A DNA stretch of 41,693 bases. Source: CAZMFZ01 sp964565665 (GTDB lineage: Bacteria > Bacteroidota > Bacteroidia > Cytophagales > UBA9547). The DNA lies in assembly GCA_964565665.1 (NCBI GenBank), contig CAZMFZ010000016.1, positions 1-41,693 on the forward strand. The letters run 5' to 3'. Shown piece by piece: positions 8,205-17,464 of the stretch. The notes below the pieces were generated by a model, which saw only the letters and a program-made list of their open reading frames with translations, was not told the origin of the DNA and did not search any database. Numbering within the stretch: position 1 is the first letter of the stretch; the number at the start of each line of letters is the position of its first letter. A program made the translations under genes and the position numbers.

Positions 8205-9725
8205 TCAATTTTGCTCAGGTCGCATGTGAGGGAAGAAAAGCACATCCTGAATAGAATTTTGATTCGTTAAGAACATGCAAAGCCTATCTATACCAATGCC
8301 AATACCAGCTGTTGGCGGCATGCCATATTCCAAAGCCCTAATAAAATCGTGATCGATAAACATCGCTTCCTCATCGCCACGTTCCATTAGTTTAGATTGC
8401 TCTTCAAAGCGTGCCAATTGCTCTATTGGGTCGTTGAGCTCGCTATAGGCATTGGCCACTTCTTTGCCATTGATCATCAATTCAAATCGCTCAACCAAAC
8501 CTTCTTTAGTGCGGTGCTTTTTGGTAAGGGGGCTCATTTCCACCGGATAATCAATAATAAATGTGGGCTGGATAAATGTTTTCTCGCATTGTGAACCGAA
8601 AATCTCATCTATCAACTTGCCTTTCCCCATCGATTTTTCAACTTGAATATGCAATTTGTGGCATACTTCTCGCAATTCATCTTCATTCATTCCGCTAATA
8701 TCAAAGCCTGTCTGCTCTTTGATAGCATCGTAAATACTGATGCGTTTGTATGGTGCTTCAAAATTAATAATGTTCTCCCCTACCTGCACTTCGGTTTTTC
8801 CATGTAGATTTTGAGCTACATTTTCAAGCATTTTTTCAGTGAAATCCATCATCCAAAGATAATCCTTGTAGGCCACATAAAACTCCAACACCGTAAATTC
8901 GGGATTGTGAGTTCTATCCATTCCCTCGTTTCTGAAATTTCTCGAAAACTCGTATACCCAGTCAAATCCGCCAACAATCAATCGCTTCAAATACAATTCA
9001 TTGGCAATTCGCAGATAAAAAGGTATATCAAGTGCATTGTGGTGGGTGATAAATGGCTTGGCAGCAGCACCACCTGGAATATTTTGCAACACAGGTGTAT
9101 CAACCTCTATTGCTCCATGATTATTAAGATAATCACGAATAGATTTTACAATTTGGCTGCGTTTAACGAAATTATTTTTTACCTCTTGGTTAATAATCAA
9201 ATCGACATACCGTTGGCGATAGCGGAATTCGGGGTCTGATACCGCATCGAAAGTTTTCACATTGCCTTCTTCGTCTGTCACTTCTTTTACTACAGGCAAT
9301 GGCTTTACCGACTTGGTTAATAATGTAAATTCGGTAACATGAATGGTGGTTTCTCCCGTTTGGGTAGTAAATACATAACCTTTCGCACCAATAATGTCGC
9401 CAATATCAGTGAGCTTTTTAAAAACAGTATTGTACAATGTTTTGTCTTCTCCAGAACAAATATCATCTCTTTTCAAATAAATTTGAATGCGGCCTTTTTC
9501 ATCTTGAATTTCCGCGAAAGAGGCATTACCCATTATTCTGCGGCTCATTAAGCGGCCTGCTATTGCTATATTTTTAAAGTCAAGTTTGTTTACATCGTAA
9601 TTGGCGAGAATATCTTTGGTAGAAGTGTTGACTTCAAATAATGGTGCAGGATACGGGTCGATACCCAAATTGATAATTTCTTCCCTTGATTTCCTGCGGA
9701 AAAGCTCTTGCTCGCTAAGTTGCAT
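8205..9725 (-). CDS. lysS: Lysyl-tRNA synthetase, class II
   Basis: A 506-residue class II aminoacyl-tRNA synthetase that charges tRNA-Lys with lysine in the cytoplasm; E. coli LysS is 505 residues. An N-terminal OB-fold anticodon-binding domain (about 50-160, including GRLMSRRIMGNASFAEIQDE) precedes the catalytic core. Class II motif 2 is visible as FRNEGMDRTHNPEFTVLEFY, and motif 3 as GIGIGIDRLCMFLTNQ near the C-terminus, which ends in FFPHMRPE as usual. I start at the ATG at 9725. A TTG at 9746 would add seven residues, but a good -7 promoter element overlaps it. It is divergent from comF and convergent with the lipoprotein gene. Confidence 0.96.
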   Translation of the reverse strand: MQLSEQELFRRKSREEIINLGIDPYPAPLFEVNTSTKDILANYDVNKLDFKNIAIAGRLMSRRIMGNASFAEIQDEKGRIQIYLKRDDICSGEDKTLYNTVFKKLTDIGDIIGAKGYVFTTQTGETTIHVTEFTLLTKSVKPLPVVKEVTDEEGNVKTFDAVSDPEFRYRQRYVDLIINQEVKNNFVKRSQIVKSIRDYLNNHGAIEVDTPVLQNIPGGAAAKPFITHHNALDIPFYLRIANELYLKRLIVGGFDWVYEFSRNFRNEGMDRTHNPEFTVLEFYVAYKDYLWMMDFTEKMLENVAQNLHGKTEVQVGENIINFEAPYKRISIYDAIKEQTGFDISGMNEDELREVCHKLHIQVEKSMGKGKLIDEIFGSQCEKTFIQPTFIIDYPVEMSPLTKKHRTKEGLVERFELMINGKEVANAYSELNDPIEQLARFEEQSKLMERGDEEAMFIDHDFIRALEYGMPPTAGIGIGIDRLCMFLTNQNSIQDVLFFPHMRPEQN

Positions 9726-9743
9726 TTGTATAACATTAGGGTG

Positions 9744-9751
9744 CAAAACTA
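9744..9751 (-). promoter_or_regulatory. Candidate -7 element for lysS
   Basis: On the minus strand this reads TAGTTTTG, matching TAnnTTTG. A near match to the -33 element (TTCG) lies 20 bases upstream. The leader would be only about 12 bases, which supports the ATG at 9725 as the start. Confidence 0.35.
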
Positions 9752-9911
9752 GAAAATTTGATGGTTTTATTCGAATCTATATTTGCCTTTCATAATTATT
9801 CTATAAATTTTGAAAATTATAAAAAAAAAATTTTTATAATGAAAAACCTCTACGGCTGAACTGTAACACTCCTAACAAATAGAAATATCAACGACCAAGA
9901 ATGAAGCTAAT

Positions 9912-10646
9912 ATGCACAAAGTAGAAATTAAAAGAATCAAACTTGATTCCATCTCCTCTATTTGGAAAGACTTTATCTCCCTTATCTACCCTGAGTTTTG
10001 CCTAAGTTGCAAAAATGAGTTGTTAAGTGCTGAAAACATGATTTGCACCTCGTGCAGAGCAGATTTACCCAAAACTAATCATTTTGATAATCAGCAAAAT
10101 GAGCTTTGGACAAAATTCAGAAACCGAGTAGATTTCGAGTATGCCATTGCCTATTTGAAATTTTACAAAAAAGGGAAAGTGCAACCGCTACTTCACAGCC
10201 TCAAATACCATAACAATCAAGAAATAGGCATACACTTAGGTAATATGTTTGGCGTTGAGCTGAAACAAAATGGATTTTCAGGCAAATTTGATTTGCTAAT
10301 TCCTGTGCCGCTTCATCGTACGAAATTAATAAAACGTGGCTACAACCAAACTGATTTGATAGCTAAAGGCATAGCAGAAAGGGTAAATGTAACCGTGGGA
10401 AATAATATTGTGATACGTACGCAAGCCACCAAAACTCAAACCAAAGTAAGCAAAACAGAGCGTTGGGAAAATGTAGCCGACAGATTTGAAGTAACAAAGC
10501 CCGAAGCCATTACGGGCAAACACGTAGTACTTTTAGACGATATAGTAACCACAGGCGCTACTTTCGATGCTTTGGCGGATGCAGTACTCAAACACAAGCC
10601 ATTAAAAATCAGCATGTTAGCATTGGCAGAAGCACAGAGACATTAG
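9912..10646 (+). CDS. comF: ComF-family phosphoribosyltransferase-like protein
   Basis: A 244-residue ComF-family protein. The N-terminus has a four-cysteine zinc-finger pattern (Cys30, Cys33, Cys45, Cys48). The C-terminal phosphoribosyltransferase-like domain shows LIPVPLHRTKLIKRGYNQ and the PRPP-loop motif VVLLDDIVTTGATFDAL. In Gram-negative and Gram-positive bacteria ComF is needed for DNA uptake in transformation, probably acting on incoming single-stranded DNA at the cytoplasmic side, though many carriers are not known to be competent. The gene is divergent from lysS. Its stop lies only four bases from the stop of the convergent gene at 10651, leaving little room for a terminator. Confidence 0.9.
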   Translation: MHKVEIKRIKLDSISSIWKDFISLIYPEFCLSCKNELLSAENMICTSCRADLPKTNHFDNQQNELWTKFRNRVDFEYAIAYLKFYKKGKVQPLLHSLKYHNNQEIGIHLGNMFGVELKQNGFSGKFDLLIPVPLHRTKLIKRGYNQTDLIAKGIAERVNVTVGNNIVIRTQATKTQTKVSKTERWENVADRFEVTKPEAITGKHVVLLDDIVTTGATFDALADAVLKHKPLKISMLALAEAQRH

Positions 10647-10650
10647 CTTT

Positions 10651-11850
10651 TTATTTGAAATCTGTGGTGAGCTTGAATCTCAAAATCCGCTTATTGCCCG
10701 CATCTGCTACGTACAAAATCTTCTCTCGGTATGCGATAGCTGATGGCTGATTGAATTGCAAAAGTCCATTTCCATTGCCTCCAAATGATACATTTATTCT
10801 TTTTCTAGATTTGGAACGTGCTGGAGGGTTCACGCCTTCCAAACCGGTGTTGCTAAATACATATACAGAATCTTTTCCCGCGTCACAAATAAAATACAGT
10901 TGCGTACCATCACCTGAAAAGCTAATGTCAGTTGGATTTTTAAACCTGCTTGGGGTGTATAAAAAACCATCAGCAAGCGAAGTATCACCTACTACTAAGC
11001 TTTGATCAAGTGCATAAGTTGGTATGCCTTCAATCACGCTATAGGCCATTACTTTTACTTTGAGGGGCTCTGTGAGGCTATTTGAAATATAGGCAAAGGC
11101 ATTGCTCAAAACTGTACCCTGTTGTGGCGGTTGTTTAAATCCGACTAAACCTACAGGGCTTTTGAAAAAATCGGCTGACAACCCTGCTCCGCCTGCCAAA
11201 GCTACCTGCATTCTACTTTCATAAAAATCTCTGCTAGTAAAAACCAGCATGGCATCGTCTGTACCACCCAACTGACCTGAGGCATTATTTGAGCCTGTTC
11301 TTGATACATAATAATAATTGCCATCTACCAATGCGATGCCTGTAAATCGTACATCGTTGTCGCTTAATTTCACACCTGTAAGGCTGTTGTTATAAAAAGG
11401 GTGCACAACTTTGTGTTTGACAACTGCATTCTTTATTCCATAATTATCATTTTTGAGTCCAAGCCTATAAATGGCAGCAAGCTTGTATTCTATCCCATTG
11501 ATAGTGGTATCTACTGTTCCCAAAGCCAATAAATCGAGGCTTCTGTCTTGCATTACGTCAGTTACACCTGGAATTTTTATTCTTGCAAGCTCCAACATCG
11601 ATTCATTATAAGCTATAATTTCTTCCGTTCCTTTATCAACAGCATATATTAATTCGTCAAACCCATAAATAATATCTGTGATGTTTACAAAACCTGAAAT
11701 CACTGGTTGAATAGGCACATAAGAAACTGCTTTAATAGTGGTATCTGGCGTAGGGAGAAAATCTAACTTGGTTTTTGTGCCAAAAAAATCGGAACAGGCT
11801 GCAAGAAAAAGCAGCATTGCCACAGCACAAAATATAGCGTATCGGTTCAT
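10651..11850 (-). CDS. Lipoprotein with NHL-like beta-propeller
   Basis: A 399-residue protein with a clear lipoprotein signal (FLAACS, Cys19). The body has repeated propeller-like strands, best seen at the C-terminus (QFNQPSAIAYREKILYVADAGNKRILRF) and in PTDISFSGDGTQLYFICDAGKDSVYVF, typical of NHL/YVTN six-bladed beta-propellers. It is the last gene of a tightly packed minus-strand operon, three bases after the PorV-family gene. A propeller lipoprotein downstream of a TonB-dependent receptor is a plausible surface or periplasmic binding partner. No ligand can be named. Confidence 0.75.
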   Translation of the reverse strand: MNRYAIFCAVAMLLFLAACSDFFGTKTKLDFLPTPDTTIKAVSYVPIQPVISGFVNITDIIYGFDELIYAVDKGTEEIIAYNESMLELARIKIPGVTDVMQDRSLDLLALGTVDTTINGIEYKLAAIYRLGLKNDNYGIKNAVVKHKVVHPFYNNSLTGVKLSDNDVRFTGIALVDGNYYYVSRTGSNNASGQLGGTDDAMLVFTSRDFYESRMQVALAGGAGLSADFFKSPVGLVGFKQPPQQGTVLSNAFAYISNSLTEPLKVKVMAYSVIEGIPTYALDQSLVVGDTSLADGFLYTPSRFKNPTDISFSGDGTQLYFICDAGKDSVYVFSNTGLEGVNPPARSKSRKRINVSFGGNGNGLLQFNQPSAIAYREKILYVADAGNKRILRFKLTTDFK

Positions 11851-11853
11851 AGT

Positions 11854-12930
11854 TTATTCCGTTGATTCCTGTTTGGGATTATTGATGGTGACAGAAAGTC
11901 CAATATTATGATTCGTTCCAAGTGCATTGGTAGAGGCAACCGCATAATTGAGATGAATGATTTGGTTGCTTATCACTGTTCGCACCCCTAGCCCGGCAGT
12001 TGGCAAGGTAACCCCCGGCACATTTAACCAATAACCAGCTCTTAAATACAATATTTCTAGAAAATTGTATTCCGCCCCAAATCTGATATTGGTAGCATTA
12101 TCGCCCGGATGGTTTAATTCTGCAGAAACAGCCAAGCTGTGTCGCTCGTTTCGAAAAGGAACCATACTCGCCCCAAATTTAAAAACGGTAGGTGTGGGAT
12201 AATCGGAAGAGGTAAACCTTTTGCCTGCAAAATTAAATGGATCGTAATTGCCTGTGGCTTTGGCATTTGGGCCAAAGATTTGAAGCATTACCCCAAACCT
12301 AAGGTCTTTAAAATCAGTTTTGTAAATAAAGCCCACATCTACCGCAACTGTCTGCGAAATAAACCTGTCAATATCTTCTCTCACGTATTTCACCGAAGCT
12401 CCTATGCTGAATTTGTAAGTAAGCGCCTTAGCATAAGAAATCCCAAGTCCCATGCTATTAAGGCCGAACAACTGCCCCGTACCATAAGGCTGAAACTCTG
12501 TTCTTTGTTCCATATTGCCTGAGTTCAAATTATTGATACTCACTGCCATGTAATCATTTTCCCTGAGCTTGATATTTGCCGCAGCAAAGCTTTGATTGAT
12601 GCCCAGCGCGTACATACGTGTACTGAAAGCAAAATTATGGCTGCCCAAATCGGTAAGTGTGGCAGGATTCCATTGCGAAGAATAGCCATCGCCTTTCATA
12701 TTGGTAATAGCCCCACCCATTGCTATGGCTCGGGGACTGATGTCGGATTTTAAAAATGAGAAAGCAGAAATACCTGCCCTCTGGCCTCCCAAGTTTGAAA
12801 TTAATTGGGCATCTGAATGCATAATGTGTAATGTGTAACTCATAATGAAGACACATATTATGAGAACCATTCTTTTAAAAAAATATATCTGAGATAAACT
12901 TTTACTCATTTTACAATAAACATTTATCAT
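11854..12930 (-). CDS. PorV/PorQ-family outer-membrane barrel
   Basis: A 358-residue outer-membrane protein of the PorV/PorQ (FadL-like) family. After a signal peptide, the mature start shows the family signature: LISNLGGQRAGISAFSFLK, then PRAIAMGGA and a SSQWNPA motif near residue 95. The rest is amphipathic beta strands. PorV normally shuttles T9SS cargo from the translocon to the PorU sortase, and PorQ belongs to the attachment complex. This copy is embedded in a TonB-receptor operon rather than with por genes, so it may be a dedicated paralogue. The start is ambiguous: ATG 12930 lies two bases after the preceding stop (TAATAATG), and ATG 12909 is also possible. Confidence 0.85.
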   Translation of the reverse strand: MINVYCKMSKSLSQIYFFKRMVLIICVFIMSYTLHIMHSDAQLISNLGGQRAGISAFSFLKSDISPRAIAMGGAITNMKGDGYSSQWNPATLTDLGSHNFAFSTRMYALGINQSFAAANIKLRENDYMAVSINNLNSGNMEQRTEFQPYGTGQLFGLNSMGLGISYAKALTYKFSIGASVKYVREDIDRFISQTVAVDVGFIYKTDFKDLRFGVMLQIFGPNAKATGNYDPFNFAGKRFTSSDYPTPTVFKFGASMVPFRNERHSLAVSAELNHPGDNATNIRFGAEYNFLEILYLRAGYWLNVPGVTLPTAGLGVRTVISNQIIHLNYAVASTNALGTNHNIGLSVTINNPKQESTE

Positions 12931-12932
12931 TA

Positions 12933-15770
12933 TTAAAAACTCAAAGCCAAACCTATCAACATTTGCCTGGGTTGTATAAATCGAGCCGGATTGTTGGGAG
13001 GTAAGCCCTGTGCCTGTGGATAATCGTAACTTGGGTCGCGAGCATCAATTGGCAACTGGTCGCCACTATAATATGCCCTTCCTGTAACCGGATTTATGAT
13101 CTGAGAATTTTTATTGTCGAAAATATTTTTAAACTCCAATGTAAGTGCCAAAGAGGCTCTGTTGATAAGCATGAAATCTTTGCTGATTTTCAAATCGGTC
13201 CAGAAAAGTGGCTCGCTCAGTTCAGTATAGCGTGAATCAATTACATCTACATATTCTGGTCTGCCATATTCATTTATTCTATTTACATATTGTTTAGTGT
13301 AGCGTTGTGAATTAGACTTGAATACTGCACTTACAAAAACCCTGAATCCCTTCATTGAAACACTTCCAATTCTCCAATTGGAATCTGAGCTGAAAATAAG
13401 GTTGAGTTTGGCATCAATTGGGGTGTCCCAAGCCAAATAATTTTCTTTGCCTACGCCTACAAAACCATTGTTTTGAATTTGCCTTCTTGATTCTTCAGCA
13501 GTATTAGATTTTCCAGTAGCTATTTGGTAGGTAAGACTGGTAGTAGCCCTTACAAGATTTGTAATTCTTTGGCTATACACTGCTTCCAACCCTCGGATTC
13601 GGGCATAATCTTGGTTGAAGTAAATGGTTCGTGTTACTTCAGCTCCTGTAATGTCTTTTGTAGTTTGGGTTCTGCTTACTACATAATCGAATTTGTCGTT
13701 GTAGAAGGCGGTAAACGTGACGCCTGCATTTTTGGTAATTTGCGATTTTACTCCTATTTCATAAGAGATAGTAACTTCTGGTCTCAGCGCAGGATTACCT
13801 ACATTTTCCACCGAACTATTTCTGTAGTTTGGATTAAGCCCTTGGTAAATCCACAACGGATGCGACAATTGTTTGCTATGGGTGTAGTTAAAAAACAACA
13901 CATTATTATCGGTAACAGGGAAATTAACATTCACATTTGGCAGCAAGCGTGCACTGTACTCTTTTCCCAAAAACTGGGTAGTTTGATTTTTGTAATCTTG
14001 GGCAATTTGAGGGTCGATTACCGATGTTTTTGTACCAACCTGATTTACGGCATCATCTGCAAATTTACCATAAGCCCAATAATCTAATCTCAACCCAATT
14101 TTGGCAGATATACCTTTGTATTTATACTCATCAGAAATGTAAAAGCCACCATTATCAGGGTTTACTTTCCACACATCTACCGAAGAGCCAATACTGCTCG
14201 AAGGCGTTCTAGTACCATCAGGCAAGGTAATCGGTGCACCTACCCAAGGAGATTTTACATCTATCCATTGCATTTCCTGTGCTTTGTGTTGTTGACCGAA
14301 AGTGAGAAAATTTCGGTTGTTGGGCGATGCATAGCTAAATTTCCAATTGATAGTATATTCTTGCACATAATGGTCGTGCCACTTGGTGCTAATGCCATTG
14401 TTGTTGTACAAACCTGGCCCAGGATTTACAAGCGATATTGGCGAATCGGGATTGTAAACCGACACCGGATCGGTAACGATAGAAGATGGATCTAGCACCC
14501 TATCGGTGGTTTCGGGGCGGAATGGGCGACCATTTGCATCTGCCCTCATATTGGTAAAAAGCCTTCCTAAAGTAGCATCAAACGCCCAACCTTTGGCAAA
14601 AACGTATTTATAATTTATAGCTGTAAGGTTGGTTTTGTTGGTATAGGTGGTGGCATTATCCATGTTCAAACTAAAATCATATTGAAAACCTGGCACCATT
14701 ACTTGATCAAACCCTTGCACTATCAAAGTGCGTGTATTTTGGTTGATGGCTAAGCTGGTTTGGTTGGTGAATGTAAGCTTCATGCCCTTAGCAAATTTAT
14801 AGGCTATTTTAAATGTGGCAGTCCATTTATTGTCTTGATTGGGTGCCCAAAATTTATCATCCCCCATAATTGAGCTTTGCAATTGAGTTGCTCTGGCTTT
14901 AGTAAAATCATCGGTAGTTTGCATATCAGTACTCAAGAAGAAAGTGAGCTTGTCTTTCATTTTGGGGAATGGGCCACTTATGTAGAAATTGGCAATATCG
15001 GTGTTCCATCCCATGGCTTTATTGCTCCAAAGCCGAGGCTTATCGGTAATCCAACTGCCACCCAATGCCAGTTTGCTACCGCCTTCTTTTACTTTGGCAG
15101 CTACCACACCCGATACAGCATCGGCATATTCGGCCCCAGCACCGCCTGTTACCAAGTTAAGTTCTCCAATAGAATTCGCACTTAGCCCTACCCCCATTCC
15201 ATTGCCTGAAAGAGGATCCTTAGCACTTATGCCGTCAATCAAATAGGAAGTTTCATATACTCGACCTCCTCTTATTTGTATGCCATCGGGCGTTTGGTTT
15301 ACGCCAGGTTGCAAAGCCACCAGTTGCTGAATGTCACGTACATTCATTTCTTTAATATCTTCCGCCATCACTTTAAAGGAAGACTTGCCCGATTCCAAAT
15401 CAATTAGATTTTTTTCCCCTTCTATCACTACTTCGCCCAGTGTATTCTGAGCTTCATCGAGGGTAACATCTAATATTTTCTCTTCATTTTCCTTAATATT
15501 GATACCATTGTATTGCTTATCGCCATAGCCTACGTAGCTGATGCGAATGCTGTAGTCGCCCAGATGAATATTCGTGATTATAAAATTACCTTCTATATCG
15601 GTAGGTGCGGAATTATAGGTGCCGACAATCACAATAGTAGCTCCTATCAAAGGCTCTTTGGTGTTTTTATCGGTTATTTTCCCTCGCAGACTGCCTACAG
15701 GCTTTGGCACCTGTGCCAGCGATAGGTTTGAAAAAAACAGCAGTAAAATCAGCAGTAAAATTCTTTTCAC
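12933..15770 (-). CDS. TonB-dependent receptor with carboxypeptidase-like domain
   Basis: A 945-residue outer-membrane receptor. The order is: signal peptide (1-19), carboxypeptidase regulatory-like domain (about 27-110, with GKITDKNTKEPLIGATIVIVG and NIHLGDYSIRISYVGYG), plug domain (about 125-235, with GIQIRGGRVYETSYLIDG), and a 22-strand-type barrel ending in the aromatic IGLALSF. SusC-like proteins of this kind import ligands using TonB energy. The gene starts with GTG, directly after the TAA of the upstream lipoprotein gene and in the same frame. No SusD homologue is adjacent; instead it is flanked by a GATase-like lipoprotein and a PorV-family barrel, so the substrate is unlikely to be a standard SusCD glycan. 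Confidence 0.9.
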   Translation of the reverse strand: MKRILLLILLLFFSNLSLAQVPKPVGSLRGKITDKNTKEPLIGATIVIVGTYNSAPTDIEGNFIITNIHLGDYSIRISYVGYGDKQYNGINIKENEEKILDVTLDEAQNTLGEVVIEGEKNLIDLESGKSSFKVMAEDIKEMNVRDIQQLVALQPGVNQTPDGIQIRGGRVYETSYLIDGISAKDPLSGNGMGVGLSANSIGELNLVTGGAGAEYADAVSGVVAAKVKEGGSKLALGGSWITDKPRLWSNKAMGWNTDIANFYISGPFPKMKDKLTFFLSTDMQTTDDFTKARATQLQSSIMGDDKFWAPNQDNKWTATFKIAYKFAKGMKLTFTNQTSLAINQNTRTLIVQGFDQVMVPGFQYDFSLNMDNATTYTNKTNLTAINYKYVFAKGWAFDATLGRLFTNMRADANGRPFRPETTDRVLDPSSIVTDPVSVYNPDSPISLVNPGPGLYNNNGISTKWHDHYVQEYTINWKFSYASPNNRNFLTFGQQHKAQEMQWIDVKSPWVGAPITLPDGTRTPSSSIGSSVDVWKVNPDNGGFYISDEYKYKGISAKIGLRLDYWAYGKFADDAVNQVGTKTSVIDPQIAQDYKNQTTQFLGKEYSARLLPNVNVNFPVTDNNVLFFNYTHSKQLSHPLWIYQGLNPNYRNSSVENVGNPALRPEVTISYEIGVKSQITKNAGVTFTAFYNDKFDYVVSRTQTTKDITGAEVTRTIYFNQDYARIRGLEAVYSQRITNLVRATTSLTYQIATGKSNTAEESRRQIQNNGFVGVGKENYLAWDTPIDAKLNLIFSSDSNWRIGSVSMKGFRVFVSAVFKSNSQRYTKQYVNRINEYGRPEYVDVIDSRYTELSEPLFWTDLKISKDFMLINRASLALTLEFKNIFDNKNSQIINPVTGRAYYSGDQLPIDARDPSYDYPQAQGLPPNNPARFIQPRQMLIGLALSF

Positions 15771-17282
15771 TTATTCTTCAAATAATTGGTTTAGCACTTG
15801 GTCGAACAGGTTTTTCATTCCATCATCATTCTTAAAAATAAGAAAAGGAGCCGCCAGAAACACCTGATTGGTTTTCCCTGCCGAATTTTTGGAAAGGGCA
15901 GCAAGGGTAGTTGGTCCCGGCCATGGAACACCAGTATTGGTATTGAACTGGCTTGTAAATAATGCATTGGCAGTAGCTTTGACATAAAAAGGAGTAACGG
16001 GGCTAAAGGTGGCAACTCCGTAATGCAAATTGGTAAATGCCATGCCGAGTGAAGTATTAGGCGTGGCAAGCTTCACTTGGTTAGAATCTATTTGAGCCAC
16101 TGGAACAGTATTTTTATATATACTATCGGCAGGGGAAAATAGGTAGTAAGGCGAATTAATATCGGTAGATAGCAACGATTGCGATATGAAAATATGCCCG
16201 CCAGTATTGAGGTAATTTTGAATGGCATTGCCCCCTAGTTCCAAAGCTTGGCTACCACCATAAGTAGCGTTGTTAGAATACCACAACACCTTTTTATACA
16301 GTTTTAGCATTTCCAAAAAAGTGAGGTTCCAATACTTAGGCAGATAGGCATCTGCCCCTTTATTCATATCGTACCAATCGTAGCCTTTGGCAGCATACAC
16401 TTTATCGAGGTTGGATTTTACATAATTTCCATCTACCGTTGAGGCTATCTTGTAAGAATCAATCACCAATAAATCACTTGTTTTTCTCTTTAGGTAAAAA
16501 GTATTGGTACTATCGTTGATGCTAAAGGCTTTGCTAATGTCTTTTGCTTTTACCAACACTTGGTTTTGCCTATTCATGTACAATTGAGCTGCCGCCAATT
16601 TGGAAATAGAGGCTGATTCTCCAATCAAAATCTTTATGCTGGAGCTGTCGGTAGCACTCGGGTCGGTAGGCATTATGGTAACTAAGCTCACATTTCTCGA
16701 AAACCCAATCCACTCCGATTGATTTACCTTTATATACACCGAGTCGATATTGGCAAATCCATCGTCATCAGTGGCTTGCCAGCTGAGGGTAAATACCGAT
16801 TGCACCGTATCGTTGAGTACTCGTGTAGAGGCTGCATAAGGTTTGGCTAATTCAATAACAGGTCTAGCATTTTTTATAGGAATAGCTAAACAAGGTGGCA
16901 ATGGGTCTTTCACATACCTATCATCTATTGCACGGGCATAGAAGCTAATATCTGCATACGTCTCGTTTTTTTTGATGGGAAATAAAAACGAACTATCTGT
17001 ATTGGGAGTAAATGTCCATTTCAGCCTGTTTTCATTTTCAGCACTTGAATTGCAAGCCAGAGTGTCAGAAGCTATTTCAAATCCTCTAATATATCCGTTT
17101 GCCGATTCTCCACTCCAATACAAGCGAAACCTCCCAGACAAACTATTAGAATCAGGTAAGTTGATGCTTGACAAGAATATTTTAGTAGAGGGAGGATACA
17201 ATGCCACAGGATCACCTGTGCGACTAGTTTTGCATGAAAAAATCAGGAAAGCAACAAAGAGTGATAAGACAGTGTTTTTCAC
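15771..17282 (-). CDS. Lipoprotein, Ig-like plus GATase-like fold (unknown function)
   Basis: A 503-residue lipoprotein (LIFSCK, Cys17). The N-terminal half (about 30-260) looks like fibronectin/Ig-type beta sandwiches (FTLSWQATDDDGFANIDSVYIK). The C-terminal half (from about 270) has alternating alpha/beta segments, with a strand VIDSYKI, the motif YDWYDMNKG, a helix YKKVLWYSNN, and NYLNTGGHIFISQS, which resemble glutamine-amidotransferase-like domains of surface proteins. No catalytic Cys is evident, so it is probably a binding module. It starts with GTG and is the first gene of the minus-strand receptor operon. It probably sits at the outer membrane with the receptor. The family is not recognised with certainty. 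Confidence 0.65.
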   Translation of the reverse strand: MKNTVLSLFVAFLIFSCKTSRTGDPVALYPPSTKIFLSSINLPDSNSLSGRFRLYWSGESANGYIRGFEIASDTLACNSSAENENRLKWTFTPNTDSSFLFPIKKNETYADISFYARAIDDRYVKDPLPPCLAIPIKNARPVIELAKPYAASTRVLNDTVQSVFTLSWQATDDDGFANIDSVYIKVNQSEWIGFSRNVSLVTIMPTDPSATDSSSIKILIGESASISKLAAAQLYMNRQNQVLVKAKDISKAFSINDSTNTFYLKRKTSDLLVIDSYKIASTVDGNYVKSNLDKVYAAKGYDWYDMNKGADAYLPKYWNLTFLEMLKLYKKVLWYSNNATYGGSQALELGGNAIQNYLNTGGHIFISQSLLSTDINSPYYLFSPADSIYKNTVPVAQIDSNQVKLATPNTSLGMAFTNLHYGVATFSPVTPFYVKATANALFTSQFNTNTGVPWPGPTTLAALSKNSAGKTNQVFLAAPFLIFKNDDGMKNLFDQVLNQLFEE

Positions 17283-17362
17283 CGAATATAAATTAGGGGT
17301 TTGTTGTTTAAAATCATATTGCTACTCAATCCGATGTTGTTAGTTAAGCCTTTTTATTGACC

Positions 17363-17417
17363 TCACCCCCTTCCCCTTATTTCTGCTCCAATTCCGCAGA
17401 ATTACAGAGAGGGGTGA
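17363..17417. repeat. REP-like C/G-rich palindromic element
   Basis: A short, unusually C/G-rich element in AT-rich surroundings. TCACCCC (17363-17369) and GGGGTGA (17411-17417) are perfect inverted arms. They enclose a smaller hairpin AATTC/GAATT near 17390-17403. It resembles the dispersed CCTCACCCCC...GGGGTGA intergenic repeats I know from Bacteroidota genomes. Only one copy is visible in this window, so repetitiveness is inferred. Confidence 0.4.
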
Positions 17418-17437
17418 CTAAGGACTAACTAAACGAT

Positions 17438-17456
17438 AATAGCAATCTGAGCTATT
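17438..17456 (-). terminator. Weak hairpin after the T9SS OB-fold gene
   Basis: AATAGC (17438-17443) and GCTATT (17451-17456) can form a 6-bp stem with a 7-base loop, nine bases beyond the stop at 17465. No clear T-run follows on the minus strand, so termination is uncertain. Confidence 0.3.
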
Positions 17457-17464
17457 CTAGTTGT

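Noticed and set aside
9816..9840. AT-only inverted repeat ATTATAAAAA/TTTTTATAAT
   Set aside because: It lies between divergent genes, where a terminator is not expected, and A/T-only palindromes arise easily in this base composition.
13524..14087. Antisense open frame of 187 codons within the TonB receptor gene
   Set aside because: The sense frame is an intact receptor. The antisense protein has no signal or motif and low-complexity composition.
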